From Brachionus rotundiformis (lineage: Eukaryota; Rotifera; Eurotatoria; Ploima; Brachionidae): 64,000 nt of DNA. The notes under the pieces are model-generated. The model had not been told where the DNA came from and searched no databases. It worked only from the letters and a program-made list of their open reading frames with translations. Every line of letters begins with the position of its first letter. Within the stretch, counting starts at the first letter, position 1. Made by a program: the position numbers and the translations under genes. Below are positions 33,009-43,955 of the stretch, in pieces. The stretch lies in contig JAESIW010000180.1 in NCBI GenBank assembly GCA_016802295.1, positions 320,752 to 384,751 on the forward strand, read 5' to 3'.

Positions 33009-33818
33009 CTAATATCCGCATCCAGTTTTATAATCTCGTTTATATTTGGCGCCATAACACCTAAAAATGTTCAAAAAAGATTAAATAAATTAAACAAAAT
33101 ATTTAATGCAGTTATTATTTAAATAATGATGTTTTGACTTAAAGATCCAAATAACCCCCTAAAAAATTAAGTAAACTAAACTAAAGAGATTAATATTTTA
33201 CCATGTAATCTCTTCACCAGGCTCTATGTCTCTGGTCGAATACAGTTTAAAGACAAATGGTTCACCAGGTCTATAAAAATCCTTTATTTCAATCAAAATA
33301 AGAATGCAATTTGCTGACTTGTTCACATCTGGCTCATTAGCTAGATATCCCTTTTAAAAGTAAAATTAACTCTCAATTTTTTAATATCAATAAATACATA
33401 CCCAAAAAGGTATCCGTCCTTTGGGTTTTTGATTTGAGTCTTCGAAAATATCAGCAACCTTACTATTATCAGTTATATAAGAATCCTTAATTTTTTTTGC
33501 TACAACTAAGCTATATTTTCCATCAGCAACTCGTCGGTAATTTGCATTTTGGAATATTTTTGTTTTATAAAACAAAATAGTTCTATTTGCAGGTATTCTT
33601 CTTGAAGCGAATACACCTAAACCTTTTTGTTTGGTCTCATTCAAGTAGACCCGTAGGTATTCGTAATTATGCGTAGTTTCTCTAATTAATGAGACATTGA
33701 ACAGGTGAGGAAACAAAAGAGCTTCATTTTTGCTGCTCGGATTTTTTTTCTTTCCACATTGAATAGTTTTGATTAGGAAAATTATTACAAAAATTTGATA
33801 GCACTTGGCAAAGATCAT
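33009..33818 (-). CDS. SET-domain protein with signal-type N-terminus, paralogue 2
   Basis: Exons 33818-33402, 33350-33202, 33060-33009; introns 51 and 141 bp. N-terminus YQIFVIIFLIKTIQC again looks like a signal peptide. SET blocks: GLGVFASRRIPANRTILFY, GYLANEPDVNKSANC, RDIEPGEEITWCYG and the end KYKRDYKTGC. Exon 1 closely matches paralogue 1, but the second half of exon 2 (ILILIEIKDFYRPGEPFVFK) hardly resembles the counterpart there (EIFLVDKKELYESGDLYILN). All frames are intact. It lies in convergent orientation to paralogue 1, about 10 kb away. Methyltransferase activity is not assured because the NHS-type cofactor motif is altered. Confidence 0.88.
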
Positions 33819-33964
33819 GGTAGTAAAGCTTTACACCAAAGATGTAAAAATATATTGTTCTATTTAACAAATATGAATAAAATTAAATTAAATCAATACA
33901 TTTGAAAAAATTTTAAAATACATTGATTTCTATACAAAGACAAAATTATAAATTAAAGATAGGA

Positions 33965-34046
33965 GCTGCGATGGCCGAGTGGTTAAGGCGACAGACTTGA
34001 AATCTGTTGGGTTATTCCCGCACAGGTTCAAATCCTGTTCGCAGCG
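33965..34046 (+). tRNA. tRNA-Ser(UGA)
   Basis: Same 82-nt gene as at 27623. Its 5' flank from about 33920 (TTTCTATACAAAGACAAAAT) is shared with the copies at 39263 and 40284 and, inverted, with the pair at 43.7 kb. It lacks the opposite partner, so it looks like half of the paired cassette. Confidence 0.97.
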
Positions 34047-35586
34047 AATTTTTTCTATCATGTTAATTTAGTGAAATTTTTTAAAAACTATTATCAAAAA
34101 TAAAGTTAAATATTTAGCTAAAGAAAATTTATGATTTGTAAGCCATTTAAATTAAGCAGCTAATTGATTTTAGCAAATTAGTAAACTGAATTAAAATTTT
34201 GTTAGCTCAAATGAAAAAATGCGTATAAATTTAAAAGATAATAATTTTTAATAAAATCTTCTAAAGGTATGAAAAGAGTCATTTTTTTAAGACAGACCTA
34301 ATCTATCATTCGAAAATAAAATAAAAAGAATTTATCATATTTTTCATTTCTGTGAATTTTTTAATTGATTTTAAATTTTGTGTATTAAATAGAAAATTTA
34401 AATTTTACATTCGATTAAACAAAAACAATGATAAATTTACTTATAACTAAACAAGACAAACTCTCTAAATATTTATGTTTAAAGAATTATTATACACAGA
34501 TAAACATACATAGAATAAAATATTTCTTTACTCTGATGCTTTCCAAGAGCTTTACTGAACCAAGTAAAAGTTTTTTGATAAAAAGTGACATGGTGATTGA
34601 TTTTTGAACACACTTAGTTATTTTTTTTGATAATAGAAAATAAACAGGCTTTTTCTATTGATAAAATTTGAAAATCAATCATTTTTTTATTTGACTATTA
34701 AATCGAAGTTAAAAGTTAAACCAGCGAAAATATAATTTTTGTTTCCAAAGTAAAAAAATAACACTTTATCTATTTATTTGAAATTATTTAATTATTTTGT
34801 TTATTAAAATTTTTTTTTAATTTATTAAAGAATTTTTTTTGCTCTCTATAAAAAAATTGTAATTGGTTTACTCGATACAGAGACAACTACGATTATTTCC
34901 AAGTTAGTCATTATCCATTTGAACATGCTTCTTTAACTTTAAATTTAATTTTCTGTTTTAAGATTCTTATAAAATAATTTTTTTACGAAAGCATATAATT
35001 GATTAGATAAAAATTTCAAAATGTTAAATTCTTTAAACCAATTAACAAATTACTGATGTTGTTTCAATCCGAAAAAATCTAATAAAGTAACGCAGATTGA
35101 TCAAAATTGACTAAAAGTTGAATTATTTTAGTTGACCTTTATTAGAAGATGTTATATAAATTTTCCATAGGTAAATTTATTAGATAACTTTTAAAAATTA
35201 ATTTATTCATTGTCAAAAGAATCTCTTCTTAAAATAATTATTTACTTAAATTTCAATTACTAATAAGATATTTCAAGTAATTATATAAAAGCAGCAGAAA
35301 CTCATGATTTAATTAAAGATAATTTATTATGAAAAATTTTTTTCCAAGTTAAATAATTAATTTTTTGCTTGTTTTCTTATAATTAAATAAATAGAAAAAA
35401 AACCAAAAGAGATGAATCCAAATTTATTCAATATCCTAAATATTCTTATCATTCTAAAAATAAAAGATATTTCAAAATTTTCAATGCCTAGGTCTTACAT
35501 CATTATTATTAATTGACTACATTTTTTTAAAATACTAATTTTAATTCTTTGTCAAATCATATTCTTAAAAAAATTTATTCTGGAAA
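34047..35586. other. AT-rich intergenic DNA
   Basis: Long homopolymer-rich stretch upstream of the P450-like gene, no gene or repeat recognised. Confidence 0.55.
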
Positions 35587-36696
35587 ATGATTCTAATTTT
35601 TTGTTCTTTGCTTATACTTATTCTTTACTTCATAATTTCTGATTTTCGTCATCAATTGGCTTTTTTTCCACTCTATCTTATTACAAAATGCCAACGAAAA
35701 AAATTTAAAATATTAAAAACTGTCCCAGAGATCAAAAAAATATTGAAGCTTCCAAGCAAAGGTAGTGTTATTGAAGAAAAACTTGCAACACCTGCATGGA
35801 AACCAATTTTATCTTTGGAAAGCATAAATGGTCATTTATGGCTCAAATTGAAATCAAATTATCTAATATTTGTTCAAGCTCTTCCGGATAAATCAAAATT
35901 AGCCGAAATATCCCAGAATGAATTAAATTTTTTGATTCAAAATAAGATTTTGATCGATAGCCGACAAATATCTATCTCGATTGCAAAAATATTTTTCCAA
36001 TGGATCTTTTTAGATGACCAAAAATTGATCGAAGAATGTTTAGAACCATCGGTACTAGAGGATTTCTATCAAAGTAGCTTAGAATTTAGAAAAGAGTTGG
36101 CACTTAAAGGGAAAGGTGATTGGAATAGAAAAACCAAATCAATTGATAAGATCATAAGCGTCCTTAATCGAAGTAAATACAGTGCTTTATTGGAAGATTG
36201 GTCAAATCCAGAAAATTTTTCAGTTGTAATTCAACCATTTTTCATAAGTCCGATGATTAATTTTAGTGATATTGGTGTTGCAATTAAAAATTTAATCAAA
36301 AATGGTGATACAAATGACAAGTATTTTTATGAAAGATGTTTGTTCAAAGAGCATCCATTTCCAATTTTGGAAAGATTTGATCCTCAGAGCAATACACAAT
36401 ACTTTGTAGACTTTCGCAGTCTTGATTCATTTGAATTCAATGACGTGAAAGGCTTTTTATTTGGAATGGGAGATAGAGCTTGCTCGGGACGAGTTTTTGC
36501 CAGGGAAATTTTGGAAAATTTTTTTAGAAAAGACATTCTGGTACAAAATTTGCATACTTTTAAACCAGAGAGAAATCATTTATTTTCTGGTAGAACAAAC
36601 GATGTGTCAGATTTTTCTGAAGGATTGTATCAAGCAAAAATATTGATGAAAATTTTAATAGAAAATCTATTTTTTAGTAAAACTAATAAAATTTAA
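35587..36696 (+). CDS. divergent cytochrome P450-like protein
   Basis: Single-exon, 369 residues. Residues 1-18 are a hydrophobic anchor as in microsomal P450s. The heme-ligand loop FGMGDRACSG (292-301, Cys299) fits the F-x-x-G-x-R-x-C-x-G signature exactly, followed by the L-helix-like RVFAREILENFF. ERFDP (262-266) fits the PERF-type motif. The K-helix position before HPFP reads C-L-F-K, where nearly all P450s have E-x-x-R. No A/G-G-x-x-T oxygen-binding I-helix motif is seen, and the protein is over 100 residues shorter than usual. It may be a heme protein with a changed reaction or a relaxed, non-catalytic relative. The frame is intact with no stops, which argues against a recent pseudogene. 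Confidence 0.75.
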   Translation: MILIFCSLLILILYFIISDFRHQLAFFPLYLITKCQRKKFKILKTVPEIKKILKLPSKGSVIEEKLATPAWKPILSLESINGHLWLKLKSNYLIFVQALPDKSKLAEISQNELNFLIQNKILIDSRQISISIAKIFFQWIFLDDQKLIEECLEPSVLEDFYQSSLEFRKELALKGKGDWNRKTKSIDKIISVLNRSKYSALLEDWSNPENFSVVIQPFFISPMINFSDIGVAIKNLIKNGDTNDKYFYERCLFKEHPFPILERFDPQSNTQYFVDFRSLDSFEFNDVKGFLFGMGDRACSGRVFAREILENFFRKDILVQNLHTFKPERNHLFSGRTNDVSDFSEGLYQAKILMKILIENLFFSKTNKI

Positions 36697-36834
36697 AGAA
36701 TTATTATATTTTAAGGATATCATGTAATAAACAATAGTTTGCTATTTAAAATATTATTTTCATTTATTTAACTTATTAAATAGAATATTGATTTACCAAC
36801 AACTTTGTATCACTCAACACTTTTGAGACTTCTT

Positions 36835-37351
36835 ACCATAGGTCCACGGAAAATTCATGCTGGCATCTACATATAATCATTTAAACTGCTGTCGATACCT
36901 GAAGACAGTTTCATCAGCAAGAACTATTTAATATTTTTCAAAAATTAGATACATTAACTTGATTCTTTAATTTTTGTTACTCCGATATCTACTAAATCGC
37001 GAAATCATTTTTGATACCACAATTTAAAAAAAAAAAAACACAATAAAAATTTCCATTAAAATTAAGAAAAGCTTTTTTTTTATATTTCAACACATATTTA
37101 TTTAAAAAAAAAAAAACAAAAAAATTATTTTTACCACATTTATTCGGACAAGTCCAGTATCTTCTTTTCTTCATTTTACTGCCACAGTTTTCGCATGATT
37201 TTGACTCGCGGTCAAATGCTTCGTTCTCATCTGATTCGATTCTTGATCTTTTTGACAATACTTCATCTTCTAAATCTTTGTCAGATTCAATTCCGTTTGG
37301 AGACGAACTTAAAGCTTGTGTATTGCTTGATTGAAAAAGGAGATCGCAATA
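36835..37351 (-). pseudogene. possible relic of an ISXO2/Merlin-like DNA transposon
   Basis: A minus-strand exon-like frame (37351-37135; acceptor TTAATTTAG, donor GGTAAAA) ends with a zinc-ribbon pattern SCENCGSKMKKRRYWTCPNK. Downstream, at about 36930-36840, a broken frame reads V-L-A-D-E-T-V-F-R-Y-R-Q-Q-F-K, stop, then L-Y-V-D-A-S-M-N-F-P-W-T-Y-G. A zinc ribbon followed by a D-E-T and W-x-x-G core is the layout of ISXO2-type DDE transposases. The match is loose and the reading inferential. Confidence 0.35.
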
Positions 37352-37499
37352 CTAAATTAACAATTTAAAAGATGATTATTTTTAGAATCATTTTTTTCAA
37401 GAGCTTCAATAAGGTTGCAGACACTGGTCTGTAGTAATTATTTATCTTTGACAAATTTTTATTTTTTTCCCTTAATCGCGCCTTTTGAAGCATTTTTTT

Positions 37500-37790
37500 T
37501 TTATAACCTTGTTCACTCCTTGTGGAGCATAGGGGGGAGCTCATCTCCTTTCTAAGTACCTTTTGAGCGAAGGCTCCGATCTGACACAGAGGTGACTGCA
37601 TCGAGTTGATCATCTATGCCGTAATTATTAAAATCCCCAGTCGAAAACTGGTCGCCCCGTACTACAGAGACATTCATAAGATTCTCTTGAAGCATAGTTT
37701 AAAAAAAATAGCAAGCCACAGCTCCGATCTGGCTCAGAGGTTCCTGCATCAAGTTTTTTACACCTCGGATAAGTTTAAGTTAATGAGATA
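37500..37790. repeat. imperfect direct repeat pair in repeat debris
   Basis: GCTCCGATCTGACACAGAGG at 37575 and GCTCCGATCTGGCTCAGAGG at 37730 begin two related segments of about 36 bp. Open frames on both strands across this stretch (37365-37613 minus, 37606-37791 plus) look like fragments of a repeat rather than a gene. Confidence 0.5.
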
Positions 37791-38122
37791 GATTTTAATT
37801 GTTTTTTATATTCTATTTTATTAAACAATTAAATTACACAATTAAGGCCTGAGTTTAATAAATGTTGGTTGTGGAAATATTCGAATAAGACGAGCAAATG
37901 AAATAAGATAGTACATATTTTTGGTAAAAATTTAAATTAAAAACGTCATTCAAAAGTCAAGATAAATATCAAATTGAAATATAAAAATTAATTAAGATTG
38001 TAGTGTATTTTCATAGAATCGTAGATTATAGGAACAAGAAAATTTTACTAATTAATTTCAAAAAATTGATTGTAACTCTTATATAATTTAAATGATTAAA
38101 TTTTTGACTATTATTATTTTAT

Positions 38123-38168
38123 AATTAAAAAATCCGAGCGAGCCTAGGCTCCTCCAGATTTTTTAATT
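38123..38168. repeat. nested palindrome / hairpin
   Basis: AATTAAAAAATC (38123-38134) pairs perfectly with GATTTTTTAATT (38157-38168). The loop contains the perfect 12-base palindrome GAGCCTAGGCTC (38140-38151). No gene abuts it; it lies about 110 bp before a LINE fragment. Confidence 0.8.
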
Positions 38169-38275
38169 GTCTAATAAAGAAAGAAAACAATAAAAATTTA
38201 AAGCATTCTATAGATAATTGAAATCTGACCATTTGGTTGAACAGTTGGTATTAAATGATAAAATAAATACTTTAT

Positions 38276-38625
38276 TTATCTGAGGCTGATAAGATTAGGA
38301 CTGACAAAGCTGAGTGAAAGAAGAGTGAGAGGGGACTTGATTGAAATATACAAATTAGTGACTGGAATAGAAAAGGTAAGCTTGGCCAAGAATCTAGTGA
38401 ATAAATCGGAAAACAAGGGACCAGCCGGGGGGTTAAGAGGAAATAGAGAGAAAGTTTCCCAGTTCAAATTAGAAACGATTTTGCGGCTGCATTAAGTGCC
38501 AGACATGTATTTTTCTAAAACAGAGTAATTCCGCATTAGAATAAGCTGCCAGCTCTATACGGCCAATTGGCGGTGATGGGCTTAGACAATCTACAGCAAG
38601 AACTACTACTACTTATTTAGATTTG
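38276..38625 (+). mobile_element. decayed LINE reverse-transcriptase C-terminus
   Basis: Plus strand reads R-L-I-R-L-G-L-T-K-L-S-E-R-R-V-R-G-D-L-I-E-I-Y-K, then L-V-T-G-I-E-K, the usual end of a CR1/Jockey-type product. The frame then breaks; later W-N-like and L-P-like parts are only faint. A CTA-type short repeat (about 38605-38616) lies at the 3' end. Confidence 0.75.
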
Positions 38626-38629
38626 GTAG

Positions 38630-39063
38630 CAGATTAATTTCCTAAAAGGGTAAACATTTACCAAAAGGTGACTCAAACGTTTAAATCCGTGATCTTTTCA
38701 GCAAATATGGAGAGGAAAAGCTACTATTGACTTTGGATAATTTTCTGAGAAATCGACTGAAAGGTTTCTTTCCTCAAAAGATTGGTAAATTTATGATTTT
38801 ATATAAACTAATGGGAGAGAAATGGCATTTTAAAAAAAAATTCAAATTACTAAAATAAAAGACACTGATATGAATCAATCTATCTATAATTAATTATCTA
38901 TTTTTTTTTTTCATTCAAGTAAAAATAATTAATATAAAATAATTGAGAAAATAAAAAATTTTTTTCTTTGAAACATTTATTTTAAAAATTTTAATAATTG
39001 ATCATATAAAACATTAATTTGTTTATTTATTTAATAATGACAATAAAATGATGGAAAAAAATT
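38630..39063. other. AT-rich spacer before the tRNA pair
   Basis: No feature recognised. Confidence 0.55.
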
Positions 39064-39145
39064 CGCTGCGAACAGGATTTGAACCTGTGCGGGAATAACC
39101 CAACAGATTTCAAGTCTGTCGCCTTAACCACTCGGCCATCGCAGC
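39064..39145 (-). tRNA. tRNA-Ser(UGA)
   Basis: Same 82-nt gene; left member of an inverted pair with 39263, spacer 117 bp. Confidence 0.97.
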
Positions 39146-39262
39146 TCGTAGTTATCTTTTTACAATTTAAACAAATTAAATCAACCTTTGGATATAAATT
39201 TTATTTTGGTATTTAAAAAATTGATTTTTATACAAAGACAAAATTATAAATTAAAGATAGGA

Positions 39263-39344
39263 GCTGCGATGGCCGAGTGGTTAAGGCGACAGACTTGAAA
39301 TCTGTTGGGTTATTCCCGCACAGGTTCAAATCCTGTTCGCAGCG
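39263..39344 (+). tRNA. tRNA-Ser(UGA)
   Basis: Same 82-nt gene; right member of the pair. The 5' flank matches those at 33965 and 40284. A T-run follows. Confidence 0.97.
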
Positions 39345-40283
39345 AATTTTTTATTAAATTGATAATTTTACTGATTTTATATAATTTAGATCATATTTTT
39401 TTCACACGAAACAATTAGAAACATAACATTCTTCCGCTTTTACATTTACAATACCAACTTTTTTTGCAAACCATTTTGCATTGAATAGAGCAAAGACGTT
39501 TCTCGTCAATGATTTTCTTGAATATGTCAATATTTTCCAAACTAGCAAATGGTTCAAAAACTAAAAAAAGAATATTATCTTTTTTACCATGCTTTTGATT
39601 GCTTACTATTTCCATGGTGAAAATTAACGTATCTGAAGCAAGAAGAATAGCTGAATATTGTCATTAAGAAAATTGTAAAAAAAACTTTGTTCTTCATTAT
39701 TTATTCAAAATTAATGAATCTAAGAAAAATTTTTATGATTTAATTTCAAACTAAAAATTAATAAATAAGACAAATATTTTTAAAATTTTTTTAACATGAT
39801 CATTTTTTGGAAAAAAAATAAATAAATTTAGACAACACCAATAAAAGATTCGAATTTCTCCATTTTTTCTTTTTCAATTAATCTTCTATCGATCAAATTA
39901 AAAAGAACCCTTGCATATTCTTTAAATAATATTAATCAATATTAAAAAACACGCAAGAAAAATTAGATTAAATTAAAATAACACTTAAGTAGACTCATTT
40001 CAAATTTTATTTTAAAAAAAATTAACACATTTAAAAATAATTTGGCAATATAAGAAGTTTTTTGAAAACATATAGCCTTAAATTTTCTATTAAAAAATTT
40101 ACTTAGGTCAAGTCTACAAATTTTATACCAAAGATAATGTTTGATAAAAATTAATTTTTTTATTTTAAATGGTTCTCACGACTTCAAAACAATATTTTAA
40201 AACATGCCACTAATTTAACCAATATTTGGTATAATTTTAAATTGATTTCTATACAAAGACAAAATTATAAATTAAAGATAGGA
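39345..40283. other. AT-rich DNA with one small antisense frame
   Basis: A minus-strand frame at 39415-39615 (66 codons) ends with a Cys-rich stretch SIQCKMVCKKSWYCKCKSG. It lacks a signal peptide, a recognisable family or flanking splice sites, so it is noted only as a possibility. Confidence 0.4.
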
Positions 40284-40365
40284 GCTGCGATGGCCGAGTG
40301 GTTAAGGCGACAGACTTGAAATCTGTTGGGTTATTCCCGCACAGGTTCAAATCCTGTTCGCAGCG
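40284..40365 (+). tRNA. tRNA-Ser(UGA)
   Basis: Same 82-nt gene, singleton, with the shared 5' flank beginning at about 40240. Confidence 0.97.
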
Positions 40366-41148
40366 AATTTTTTTACTCCAATTTGGTTTTGAAATTATTG
40401 TTGGCGGATCTGTAAGCTTAGGCTGACTCTATTCCATGGTCAAATTGGACCTTTCATACAAGTTATAATTTATAACAAGTCTTGTTGCTGGAATTAGATT
40501 TAAACTAAACTCGAAGTTACTAGGCTGTATTCATAACTAATAATTAATTGGAACTTGGAGTCAATTTAGAAAATAGAATGAAATTCAAAGGATACATAAG
40601 AAGGAATATTTTGGTATGAAGAAATTAATTTTGATATTTATAGCTCAAGATTTGAGTTAAATAAAGTTTCTAAAACCAGTCTATTCTTTCCAATGCCAAA
40701 GTCTAAGTTTAGTCCTAAGCCAACCGCTAACAATATAAAAATACCTAAATGTTTATTTGAAACGTATGTGCAATGGGAAGCTTTTTTAATTATTATTATC
40801 TTTTTGTGATAATAGATAAACTCATTTTAAAATTTTAAATTAGTAAGGAAAAAATTTAATTAACGCCTCTCAAATTAAACTTAATCATCAATTGTTTTAA
40901 ATAATTAGCAATTTACGTAATAAAATAAAATTAATAATTTTAACAATTTTAATTCAAAATAATTTTTCAGCAATCAATTACCTAATTAATGCAAATCAGA
41001 AAGCCATTAAAGAAGAATTTTTATATCAAAGAATTAATGTGGAACTGATGCATGCTCTAATTTATTTATCTATTCATCGTTCTAAATAAATATCAACATT
41101 TTTTTTCTTTTTCAAATTATCTTTATTAATTTTTTGTAAAAATTCGGT
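40366..41148. other. intergenic DNA, no gene seen
   Basis: The first 400 bp are less AT-rich than average but stop-dense on both strands; the remainder is AT-rich. Confidence 0.5.
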
Positions 41149-43181
41149 TTAAACGAAGGCGTAAGCTTTTCGGACGAACCCACAGGGCATCCCTAAAATA
41201 AATTTTTAATTAATAAAATAACATTTTTTAATTATTTTATTAAAATTTTCTGACAAAAATAAAACGATATCGATATTTAAAAAAGATTCTTTTAAACAAT
41301 TGCCAAATCAAAATATAAATTATTAGCATAATATTCAATTAAATTTTCGTTTTTCTTCTTAAAATCTTATAAAACAATTATCTAAAATGATATTTGATAA
41401 ATCTTTATTTTTTAATTTTACTAAAGACAAAATCAATTTTCTTAGCATGAAAATTCTTTCTATAAATTGAATAGAAATATTGAAAAATTACAATTTGAAG
41501 CCAATTTTCCTGTCTATCTGTGTATAAAACCATTTAAATTGGTCAACAAATTACAAGAGATAACATATCTAAATATGTGTCAAAATACTTAGAAATTGAT
41601 TATGACAAATTGGTATTCAGCCCACGCATTTAAACCATTTTTTCATGTTACAAAAGCCTTTTTTCAAGTCATGCACTTATTTTAATATTTTCTGGAAAAT
41701 TAAATTTCATAAAAATATGTTAAAATTGATTATTCCATTAATTTGAAATAACACTTAGAGTTTAATAAGTTTATTAAGATCTAATTTTAATTTGTTTTTA
41801 ATATTAAATGTTTTTCTCGTAATAAGATAAGCTTTTATAAAAAAGAAATAATCCAGATTTAATTAATATAAAAAAGATTAATTTTTGACTTAATCTCTTC
41901 AATGAGGGTGTATTAAGTATTAATAATAAATTGACAATTATATTTTTTGACACAATTTAACTATTAATTTCCTGTTTGTTTTTCCAAAAAAAATTATTAG
42001 CTTAGAAATTAAATAGTTTTATATTCTTCTATTAAATTTGAATATTAATTTCAAAAATATTGTCTTTAAAAAAACTTGATAAAATTCTAAAATTCTCTAT
42101 TAAACTTTAAATTTTAATAAAACTATCTAAATCGAATAAAATGAGTCTACTTTTTAAATCAAATAAAATAAAAAATACCTTTTGGATTTTGATAAAATAT
42201 ACAATTATTTGCACACTTGGTAAAGTCAATTTCCCAAATAGATGGAATATTTTTTTTTGAATTTAAGTGACATTGGCACAGTGCTGGTATTTCCAATTTG
42301 TTTAAATTTGATTTTTCTCTCAACAAACTTTTCATATAACTAATATATTTGTCCAGTTTGGATTCATCTTTTTGACCATTAGTCAACTTTTTAGCAATTG
42401 TAGTCTCTGGTAAAATGTGATTTTCCTTTATTGGTTCATCATTGACAAAGATTTTTAACTCTTGATTCGAGTCTATCTTAGGTCTCAGTGAACAATCTTG
42501 GTTTTTTTCTACCCTTACATTGCTTCTGTTTTTTGCTTTTGTCTTATTCTCAGGCTTTTTCGGCTCATTTACTTCAGCCTTAAGATTTTTGACCAATGTT
42601 TCATTACGGACTTTGTCACGTTCCATATTACTATAAATTTTTCTGGTAGACTTGATTCTCTTTTTGTACTCTTCTCTCTTATTTGTATCACTTTCAATAG
42701 TTTTTAAAGCAAAATTGGATAAATTCTCTTCAGAACAGTAAAGACTTGTGGTTGATTTGGAATCTGTGCTAAGATCTAAAGCAGATTTTGATCTCAACAA
42801 GCCATTGCTTTTTTTTCTGGATGATTGCAAAATGTTTTTTTTGTGGATAATCAGTTGGGAATCCTGTTCCAACTTTTGCTCGGCGAATTTATAAGCCCGG
42901 ATCCTCTCCCTAACTTTTTTATTGAAGTTAATTAATTTAATTCTATCTTGTTCAAGCTTGATTTCGATTTTTTCGTTCTCTTTGGCAGCATTTTCGAATG
43001 GGTTTTCTTCAAATGGAACCTGGATAACTTTGTTCTTCTCGAAAACTTTTGGACCTGGTTTTTTTGAACCATGATCATTCCTCTTTATATTTAAATTCAT
43101 ATTTTTATGTTTAATATTAAAAAAGTATTTGAGATTTAACACATTCAAAATTTTTTTTTGTCCCTTAGTTACTAAAGTCAT
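41149..43181 (-). CDS. coiled-coil protein, CCDC15-like
   Basis: Exons 43181-42179 and 41192-41149, joined in phase 1. The first exon encodes about 334 residues. A charged helix (EKIEIKLEQDRIKLINFNKK, then VRERIRAYKFAEQKLEQ) is a probable coiled coil; a Ser-rich middle and a Lys-rich part follow. Near the end come CQCHLNSKKNIPSIWEIDF and TKCANNCIFYQNPK. A CANNCIFY-type motif near the C-terminus, after a similar charged helix, is what I recall of vertebrate CCDC15, a centrosome/cilium-linked protein; this is from memory and unverified. The last exon, after a strong acceptor (TTTATTTTAG), gives MPCGFVRKAYAFV and stop. The 986-bp intron is AT-rich with nothing recognised. Confidence 0.7.
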
Positions 43182-43673
43182 CTTTATTAATGGTCTTAAA
43201 AATTTGTCTTAAAGTTGTTTTTTTATAAATGTTGGCTTATTGAAAAAAATATTTACTATCAATCAGGAGTTAATCTAAATTGAGGAGACAAATAACTATT
43301 TAAAATTTAATCTTTTTGATATTGTTTATGTTAAGTAAAGATTGATATTAAATATTAATTAAATTTTTAATTTTTCTTTTCATTAATTGAAGTTTATAAT
43401 AAGATTTTTTATATAGATTTTAAGTATTTTTTTATTTAAAAATCTATTTTGTGGATAAATTTTGGAATAATTAAGGTTATATAAAGTCTAAACCCTTAAC
43501 CCTAACCCTTTTGGAATTTATTAAGATACAACAACAGAAGATTTTAATAACATGTTTTATTTGTCAACAAATAAGTTACTTTTAATTTTAAAAATCAAAA
43601 TTTATTAAAAATACTTAATAAATGATTTTTATGAAATCAAATACATAATTTGTTTTTTGGATTAGTAAAAATT
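43182..43673. other. AT-rich DNA with a short telomere-like motif
   Basis: No gene. Around 43490-43510 lie AACCCTTAACCCTAACCC-type units (see the separate entry). Confidence 0.55.
43491..43511. repeat. short interstitial telomere-like repeat
   Basis: About three consecutive CCCTAA-type units (one with an extra T) in AT-rich DNA. TTAGGG is the common animal telomere unit. Too short to mark a fusion point by itself. Confidence 0.5.
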
Positions 43674-43755
43674 CGCTGCGAACAGGATTTGAACCTGTGC
43701 GGGAATAACCCAACAGATTTCAAGTCTGTCGCCTTAACCACTCGGCCATCGCAGC
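43674..43755 (-). tRNA. tRNA-Ser(UGA)
   Basis: Same 82-nt gene; left member of a pair. The spacer to 43874 is the reverse complement of the spacer in the 39-kb pair, so the whole module is flipped. Confidence 0.97.
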
Positions 43756-43873
43756 TCGTATCTTTAATTTATAATTTTGTCTTTGCATAGAAATCAATTT
43801 ACCAAAAAACCAAAATAAAGTTTATATCAAATGATTGATTTAATTTGTTTAAATTGTAAAAAGATAACTACGA

Positions 43874-43955
43874 GCTGCGATGGCCGAGTGGTTAAGGCGA
43901 CAGACTTGAAATCTGTTGGGTTATTCCCGCACAGGTTCAAATCCTGTTCGCAGCG
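43874..43955 (+). tRNA. tRNA-Ser(UGA)
   Basis: Same 82-nt gene; right member of the flipped pair, spacer 118 bp. A T-run follows. Confidence 0.97.

Noticed and set aside
39415..39615. 66-codon minus-strand frame with a Cys-rich end
   Set aside because: No leader, no family, no neighbouring exons; length is within chance for this composition. Noted within the intergenic entry only.
27623..43955. CRISPR-like array from the repeated 82-bp units
   Set aside because: Units are tRNA-Ser genes on both strands, kilobases apart, in an animal genome.
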